Shown: piece after piece, positions 8,702 to 12,860 of the stretch
Layout of the letters: each line of letters starts with the position of its first letter
Position numbering within the stretch: position 1 is the first letter of the stretch
Source: Acidobacteriota bacterium
GTDB taxonomy: Bacteria; Acidobacteriota; Terriglobia; Terriglobales; Acidobacteriaceae
DNA length: 12,860 bases
Assembly: GCA_021805955.1 (NCBI GenBank)
Contig: JAJZDO010000048.1
Span: forward strand, 1-12,860
Direction of reading: 5' to 3'
Notes under the pieces: model-generated
Seen by the model: the letters and a program-made list of their open reading frames with translations, nothing else
Told to the model about the DNA's origin: nothing
Database searches by the model: none
Program-made: the position numbers and the translations under genes

Positions 8702-8708
8702 CTCCTTT
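8702..8708 (-). promoter_or_regulatory. Ribosome binding site of serine hydrolase
   Basis: Read on the minus strand this is AAAGGAG, 4 bases before ATG 8697 and 16 bases before an in-frame second ATG (MSLYRK). It decides against the longer frame starting at 8778. Confidence 0.6.
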
Positions 8709-8765
8709 CAAACACCAGCAAGTTCCAATCATACGAGGAAGCTGAGCCGTGGCCCATCCGCAACG

Positions 8766-8809
8766 TACGTATCACCACAATCCTAGTAAACTAAACCATA
8801 GGATACGTA
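8766..8809. promoter_or_regulatory. Nested inverted repeats, candidate shared operator
   Basis: In the 121-base spacer between the divergent serine hydrolase and 316-residue protein genes, TACGTATC (8766-8773) is the exact reverse complement of GATACGTA (8802-8809). Nested inside, ATCCTA (8780-8785) pairs with TAGGAT (8799-8804), and the centre contains TAGT-AA-ACTA (8784-8793). The region is AT-richer than its surroundings and sits 10 bases before ATG 8819, where a divergent promoter or repressor site would be expected. No T-run follows, so it is not a typical terminator. The regulator is unknown. Confidence 0.35.
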
Positions 8810-8818
8810 GCCAACAAT

Positions 8819-9769
8819 ATGACAGAAAGTTCAACCGCTTCGATGAATCTTCCTCTTGCCTCTGCAATTGAATCTGCGGCGAAAACCGCGGGCCTGGTCG
8901 TTCTGTCCACACGCGCGGGTGCGGATTTCCACGGAGCGCCGACAACTTGCTTCATCTTTGGATTGAGAGCAGACACTGCTGGCGATCGCACGCTTCAGTT
9001 GGAGTTGAGCAACACCTTCGACGTGACGCAGACTGCGCTGTTGCCGGAATTGACCAGCTACCTGCGCGAATCCGCACTGCGCCTTCGCAATCCGCGGCCA
9101 GATTGTTATGTCACGCTGGCTGGACTGCCGATTCGATTCGCCGATTTCCGCTGGCCGTTTCATCGCTCCACTTCCGGTTCCGATACGTACGTCGTTCATG
9201 GCGTTGCGTACCTGGAAGATGGGACTGCGAGCCCACTGCATGCCAAGATCGCTGCCAGCATGACGGTCACGTTCGCCGACATCGTCGCTGCACCCGAACA
9301 GCCTTACGCGGAAACATTTATCTACAACGCCGTTCGTAAGACGCTGGACCAGGGACAGATGGAACTGATCAAGAGCGGCAATCGCCAACCGGTTCCTGTC
9401 ACCACGCGCTACTACAGCCGTTGGCAAAAAAAGTTTGTCTTTAGCGACACCGACGATGAGGCGCGGACTGATTTTCTGGCGTTGAAACTTTACTGGCTCT
9501 CCGGCGTACTGGGAGCCAGTCAGCCGGTGTGGATCGCCGATCCCAGGGACGCGCAGTATCTGAACACCACTGCGGATCAACTGCAACACGCGGCAACGCT
9601 ATTGGCCGGCGAAGGGTTTATCAAATTAGGAGCGAACCCGCAGTTTGCCGCAGCCACCCCGTTGCTATTGCAGCGCGCCGAGCATTACCACACGGTTCTG
9701 GCGGATGCGCTTGCGATCACCAAGCCCGCCTTCAATGAAGAAATGCGTCACGGACATACCAATATGTAA
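8819..9769 (+). CDS. Conserved-looking hypothetical protein, 316 residues
   Basis: I do not recognise this protein. It is soluble, with no signal peptide or membrane segment, so it is probably cytoplasmic. The N-terminal part (about 10-170) alternates beta-like stretches such as LVVLSTRAG, TTCFIFGLRA, CYVTLAGLPIRFADFRWPF and TYVVHGVAYL. The centre (about 178-215) holds AETFIYNAVRKTLDQGQMELIKSGN, RQPVPVTTRYYSRWQKKF. The C-terminal third is helical (ADQLQHAATLLAGEGFIKL, then a leucine- and alanine-rich helix) and ends in a short His-containing tail, MRHGHTNM. The aromatic and basic central segment and the helical end could be a binding surface, but no catalytic motif is evident. ATG 8819 has only a distant AGGA (8800-8803) upstream. 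Codon usage and GC look like the neighbours', and the frame is uninterrupted, so it is a real gene. It diverges from the serine hydrolase and converges on the GH-SUMF1 gene with 16 bases between stops. Confidence 0.75.
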   Translation: MTESSTASMNLPLASAIESAAKTAGLVVLSTRAGADFHGAPTTCFIFGLRADTAGDRTLQLELSNTFDVTQTALLPELTSYLRESALRLRNPRPDCYVTLAGLPIRFADFRWPFHRSTSGSDTYVVHGVAYLEDGTASPLHAKIAASMTVTFADIVAAPEQPYAETFIYNAVRKTLDQGQMELIKSGNRQPVPVTTRYYSRWQKKFVFSDTDDEARTDFLALKLYWLSGVLGASQPVWIADPRDAQYLNTTADQLQHAATLLAGEGFIKLGANPQFAAATPLLLQRAEHYHTVLADALAITKPAFNEEMRHGHTNM

Positions 9770-9785
9770 GTGGTCTGTTTCGCTG

Positions 9786-11981
9786 TTATCGGGCATCGAC
9801 CACGCAACGGAATCCAACCCCGCCGGAACGATCGTAGCTGGGGGCCATCAGCAGCAGTTTTCCATGCTCGTCGTTGCGATAGGCCTGCGGAAAATACCAG
9901 ATCGAGCCCTGCGGCTGATAATGACTTCCGCCGCGCAGGATCCCCGCGCGGGTGTGGTCATCCGTAAATTCATCCGTCCACTGCCACACATTGCCGACCA
10001 TATCCGTCACGCCAAACGGACTGGCGCCTGCCGGATGTGCATCCACATCGGCGGCACTCGCCATCATTCGGCCTGTATCCGGCACCGGCACGGCCTGCGG
10101 ATTCCAATCGTTTCCCCAGGGATAGGTACGCCCATCGGTTCCCTGGGCTGCATACTGCCATTCCCACTCATGCGGCAGGCGTTTGCCGGCCCATTTCGCG
10201 TATGCTCGAGCATCTTCCAATGAAACCCACGTCACTGGCTTGTTGCCCGATCCGTTGGGATAGGTTCCGTTTTTCCAATCGCGCAAGAAATCCAGTTTGT
10301 CGTTCGGCTGGTAGTGGGAGGCGTCGAGGAATTTCTTGAACTCCGCATTCGTCACCGGATATTTGTCGATGTAGAACGAATCGATGTGCATCTTGTGCTC
10401 GTGAAAACGCCGCGGCATATCCTCCCACGGATATTGCACATCGACGCCAATATCGTTGCCGCCTTCGATCTCAATGCCGCGAACTTTGAAGACAAAGTTG
10501 GCTGCGGGAATCTGCACCATGCCTTCCGGCGCACTGGCTGCCGGCTTGGTCGCTGAAATTTCAACCATCTGTTGCGGCAGCGTCTTCCATTTCGCGGAAT
10601 AACTGGACAGCGGTGTCGCCGTCATGGCCTTCATCGTTGTCATCAGTTTGTGTGTCGCGGCGTCTGCCGCGCCCAACGTTGCCAACACTGCGCCAAAGCC
10701 GTGCGCCTCGATCGAGAACGACAGTACGTCGTTGCCATCTTCGCGGTCGGGCTTCAGCTCTGCCCCGTGGTACAGGTCGTAGTAGTGCATTCCCTCCTTC
10801 GCAGGAACGGTCATCTGCCTTCCGGACACGTCGTATTCATTGCGATTCACCAGGGTCCACACCGTCTTGTTTTCCAGCGGCCAACGACTGGCGAAAATTC
10901 CGTAGAACGTGGTGGGGTACATCGGTTCCCACCCCGGACTCACAAGAAATGGAGCCACGCCACGTTCCATCGTGGCCATCCGGCGCGTGGCTTCTCCATC
11001 CCGCGGAGTCATCCCGTTCCAGATGCCCCAGATGTTTTCCCAGCTTTCCCAGCCGATGCCATTGAAGAATGCGAATTGAAGATCATCTGTCTTATTGCGG
11101 TTCCAGCGGTGAGAAATGTTGACCATGTGGCGAGCCTCCAGCCACTTGAACCGATCCACCTCCGGTGCGAATGGAAATTGATATTGACCCCACGTCATCA
11201 CGTTCCATGCCAGCGCTTCATCGGAAGGCTGCCCCTCCGGCTCAAACGCCAGCGGATGGCCCACCTTATCCGCCGCCAATGAGAACGCCAGCGGCACGCC
11301 ATCCTGCGTGTCACCATTGATGCCGTCTGCATTCATCTGCTTCATGAATTCCGCGATCGCCTGTGGCCAGGGCATTCCCGGATCGCGCGTTCCCTGATCC
11401 CACATCATCATTGGGAACAATACGCGCACGCCGCGACGATGGAAGTCCGCGACCATCTGTTGCACGCCGGCCACACCGCCCGGCATGGAACGCACCATGT
11501 CTTGCTGATTCCGATCGTCGATTCCCATGTTTGGGTAGGTGGACCAGACCAGTACCGCATCGATTCCGCCGTATCGCTTTTCAAGATCGTCCAGATATCT
11601 GTCGACCGTGTACTTGCCGGGGACGGGATCGTAGAAATACCGGTCCTGCACCATCATTTGCGGCTGAACGAAGCTGGACTGTGTCCACTGCAACGCGGGC
11701 ATGCTGTAGCGCGCGCCATCGTAGCCGATTCGAATGCGGCGTTCCGTGCGCCAATGCGTTATATCCTTCAGCCATGCTCCATGCGTGCTTGCAGGGCACG
11801 GACGATATTTGCCGTCGAGCGCGAGCTCGTGCGCGTCGCTGAGGGTCAAGCAATCCGGGACAGGTATCTGCTCCCTGATAGGCCTGTACCTCGAATCTTG
11901 TGCTGCTCCGAGAGCAGACAGCATTGCGGTAGCAAGCAGCACCACCGCTAGAGAAAATGCTTCAGTGCGTTTCCGATTCAT
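9786..11981 (-). CDS. Secreted glycosidase-like / SUMF1-domain fusion protein
   Basis: A 731-residue exported protein. A signal peptide occupies residues 1-27 (AFSLAVVLLATAMLSALGA, cleavage near GAA/Q). A glycosidase-like TIM-barrel region covers about 90-350, with KRYGGIDAVLVWSTYPN, a GVRVLFPMMMWD strand and MNADGINGDTQDG, whose Asp224 sits at a strand end as catalytic acids do. A beta-sandwich-like stretch (about 370-435) follows, then a linker. Residues about 488-731 form a SUMF1/FGE-fold domain: MVQIPAANFVF, IDSFYIDKYPVTNAEFKKFL, PVTWVSLEDARAYAKWAGKRLPH-EWEWQYAA, MVGNVWQWTDEF, ILRGGSHY and GVGFRC. Active formylglycine-generating enzymes carry a copper-binding Cys pair shortly after RGGS; here that region reads HYQPQGSIWYF with no Cys, so FGE activity is unlikely. 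Start ATG 11981 has GGAG (11987-11990, minus strand) 5 bases upstream; an upstream extension to 12155 overlaps the ribokinase gene and lacks a signal. It lies 31 bases downstream of the ribokinase gene, probably in one operon. The role is probably extracytoplasmic carbohydrate binding or hydrolysis, which is inferred. Confidence 0.8.
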   Translation of the reverse strand: MNRKRTEAFSLAVVLLATAMLSALGAAQDSRYRPIREQIPVPDCLTLSDAHELALDGKYRPCPASTHGAWLKDITHWRTERRIRIGYDGARYSMPALQWTQSSFVQPQMMVQDRYFYDPVPGKYTVDRYLDDLEKRYGGIDAVLVWSTYPNMGIDDRNQQDMVRSMPGGVAGVQQMVADFHRRGVRVLFPMMMWDQGTRDPGMPWPQAIAEFMKQMNADGINGDTQDGVPLAFSLAADKVGHPLAFEPEGQPSDEALAWNVMTWGQYQFPFAPEVDRFKWLEARHMVNISHRWNRNKTDDLQFAFFNGIGWESWENIWGIWNGMTPRDGEATRRMATMERGVAPFLVSPGWEPMYPTTFYGIFASRWPLENKTVWTLVNRNEYDVSGRQMTVPAKEGMHYYDLYHGAELKPDREDGNDVLSFSIEAHGFGAVLATLGAADAATHKLMTTMKAMTATPLSSYSAKWKTLPQQMVEISATKPAASAPEGMVQIPAANFVFKVRGIEIEGGNDIGVDVQYPWEDMPRRFHEHKMHIDSFYIDKYPVTNAEFKKFLDASHYQPNDKLDFLRDWKNGTYPNGSGNKPVTWVSLEDARAYAKWAGKRLPHEWEWQYAAQGTDGRTYPWGNDWNPQAVPVPDTGRMMASAADVDAHPAGASPFGVTDMVGNVWQWTDEFTDDHTRAGILRGGSHYQPQGSIWYFPQAYRNDEHGKLLLMAPSYDRSGGVGFRCVVDAR

Positions 11982-11986
11982 GCAGT

Positions 11987-11990
11987 CTCC
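11987..11990 (-). promoter_or_regulatory. Ribosome binding site of GH-SUMF1 gene
   Basis: On the minus strand GGAG lies 5 bases before ATG 11981. Together with the signal peptide that begins there, it settles the start against the longer open frame reaching 12155. Confidence 0.55.
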
Positions 11991-12012
11991 AAAAATAGCG
12001 ATCGAGCTACTG

Positions 12013-12860
12013 TTAATGCTCGAGCACGCTTGAAACTTCAGCCATCGTCGGCATCGACGGCTGCGCGCCTGATCGCGTGACAGAAATGGATGCGGCCGCC
12101 ACCGCAAACTGTAGACTTTGCAATGGAATTCTCCCTGACATGATGGCCACTGCAAAGGCTCCGTTCAACGCATCGCCGGCCGCTGTCGTATCGACCACGT
12201 CGACAGACGGTGCGGTAACCTGCTGCTCGATACCGTCCGAAACAATGTAGGCGCCGCGTGCACCCAGCTTCAAAATTACGTTCCGCGGACCCCGTGCCAA
12301 AACAGCACGTGCCGTTTGCTGCAAGGCCGCAGTGCCTGGCCCATTGGACCCATGATCGTCCACGGATTGCTGTGCGCTACCCCGATTCGAGTAAAATTCA
12401 GCTTCCGTCTCATTGGGTGTGATCCATCGAACACGCTGCAAAAGTCTGGACGAAAGTGCCCGCGCTGGCGCCGGATCCAACATGAGTGGAACATCAGTTT
12501 CCGCGCAAATCTCTGCCAGTCGTTCAACCGACTCGACGGGAATCTCCAACTGCGCCAGGACCATGCCTGCGCTACGAATCAGAGATCGATGCTGCTCGAC
12601 ATATTCCGGCGATACGGCGGCATTGGCGCCCGGCGTGACAACAATACAGTTCTCCCCGCTCGACGCGACGGTGATCGCCGCAATTCCCGTGGGGCCCTTC
12701 ACCGTCTCGACGCCAGCGACGCCCACTCCCACACTTTGCAGGTGTAGCCGCAATTGCTCGCCAAACAGGTCGGCTCCCACCATGCCAATCATTTCCACGG
12801 GATATCCCAGGCGGGCAATGGCGACGGCCTGGTTGGCCCCTTTCCCTCCTGGGTGCATCT
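12013..12860 (-). CDS. rbsK: Ribokinase, N-terminus outside window
   Basis: A PfkB-family sugar kinase that phosphorylates ribose (ATP-dependent, giving ribose-5-phosphate) in the cytoplasm. The visible 281 residues begin at the substrate-binding motif PGGKGANQA, which lies around residue 40 in RbsK proteins, so roughly 35-45 N-terminal residues are missing beyond the edge; the Met seen just before the motif is internal. Other landmarks are TGIAAITV, a GANAAVSPE segment, ITPNETEAEF (the conserved NE.E), and the anion-hole and catalytic-base motif DTTAAGDALNGA. The protein ends with AAASISVTRSGAQPSMPT, the usual ribokinase finish. A short insert with YSNRGSAQQSVDDHG follows NETEAEF. The gene is followed after 31 bases by the GH-SUMF1 gene on the same strand. 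Ribose specificity is inferred from the motif wording; a related pentose or nucleoside kinase is possible. Confidence 0.9.
   Translation of the reverse strand, partial: MHPGGKGANQAVAIARLGYPVEMIGMVGADLFGEQLRLHLQSVGVGVAGVETVKGPTGIAAITVASSGENCIVVTPGANAAVSPEYVEQHRSLIRSAGMVLAQLEIPVESVERLAEICAETDVPLMLDPAPARALSSRLLQRVRWITPNETEAEFYSNRGSAQQSVDDHGSNGPGTAALQQTARAVLARGPRNVILKLGARGAYIVSDGIEQQVTAPSVDVVDTTAAGDALNGAFAVAIMSGRIPLQSLQFAVAAASISVTRSGAQPSMPTMAEVSSVLEH

Noticed and set aside
10613..11065. Plus-strand open frames inside the GH-SUMF1 gene
   Set aside because: Arg-, Ser- and Pro-rich shadow translations with no motif, opposite a gene with well-defined domains.
1..12860. CRISPR arrays, tRNA/rRNA genes, retron or toxin-antitoxin loci
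   Set aside because: No regularly spaced direct repeats, cloverleaf-like genes, reverse transcriptase motifs or small paired genes were seen on either strand.

Overview
The window reads as chromosomal DNA of a Gram-negative soil bacterium, most likely an Acidobacteriota (Terriglobia-type) organism. This is inferred from moderately high GC, an outer-membrane DUF5916 barrel protein, a RuvB whose wording resembles what I remember of acidobacterial RuvB, and the mix of secreted serine hydrolase, SUMF1-domain and sugar kinase genes. No rRNA or tRNA marker is present, so the assignment is inference.

Layout. Positions 1-270 hold the decayed remains of an IS1380-type transposase, cut by the window edge. 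A candidate promoter follows, then a tight two-gene unit at 452-3579: an FAD-dependent amine-oxidase-like flavoprotein whose stop overlaps (ATGA) the start of a multi-pass GT39/ArnT-like membrane glycosyltransferase. Next on the same strand are ruvB (Holliday-junction motor, without ruvA or ruvC nearby) and a large outer-membrane protein with a CBM9-like N-terminus and DUF5916 barrel, ending at 7262. A class C beta-lactamase-fold serine hydrolase converges on it from the minus strand with only 4 bases between the stops. A 121-bp divergent spacer carrying nested inverted repeats separates the hydrolase from an unrecognised 316-residue cytoplasmic protein. That protein converges on a minus-strand pair: a ribokinase (5' end outside the window) followed 31 bp downstream by a secreted fusion of a glycosidase-like domain and a C-terminal SUMF1/FGE-fold domain.

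How they may work together. The flavoprotein and glycosyltransferase are almost certainly co-transcribed and probably act on a lipid-linked sugar or envelope glycan. The ribokinase and the GH-SUMF1 fusion are likely one operon, perhaps joining extracytoplasmic sugar handling to pentose phosphorylation. RuvB is housekeeping.

I did not find a clear defence system, CRISPR array or intact mobile element. The least ordinary items are the GH-SUMF1 fusion, whose SUMF1 domain lacks the FGE cysteine pair, and the unrecognised 316-residue protein beside an operator-like inverted repeat.
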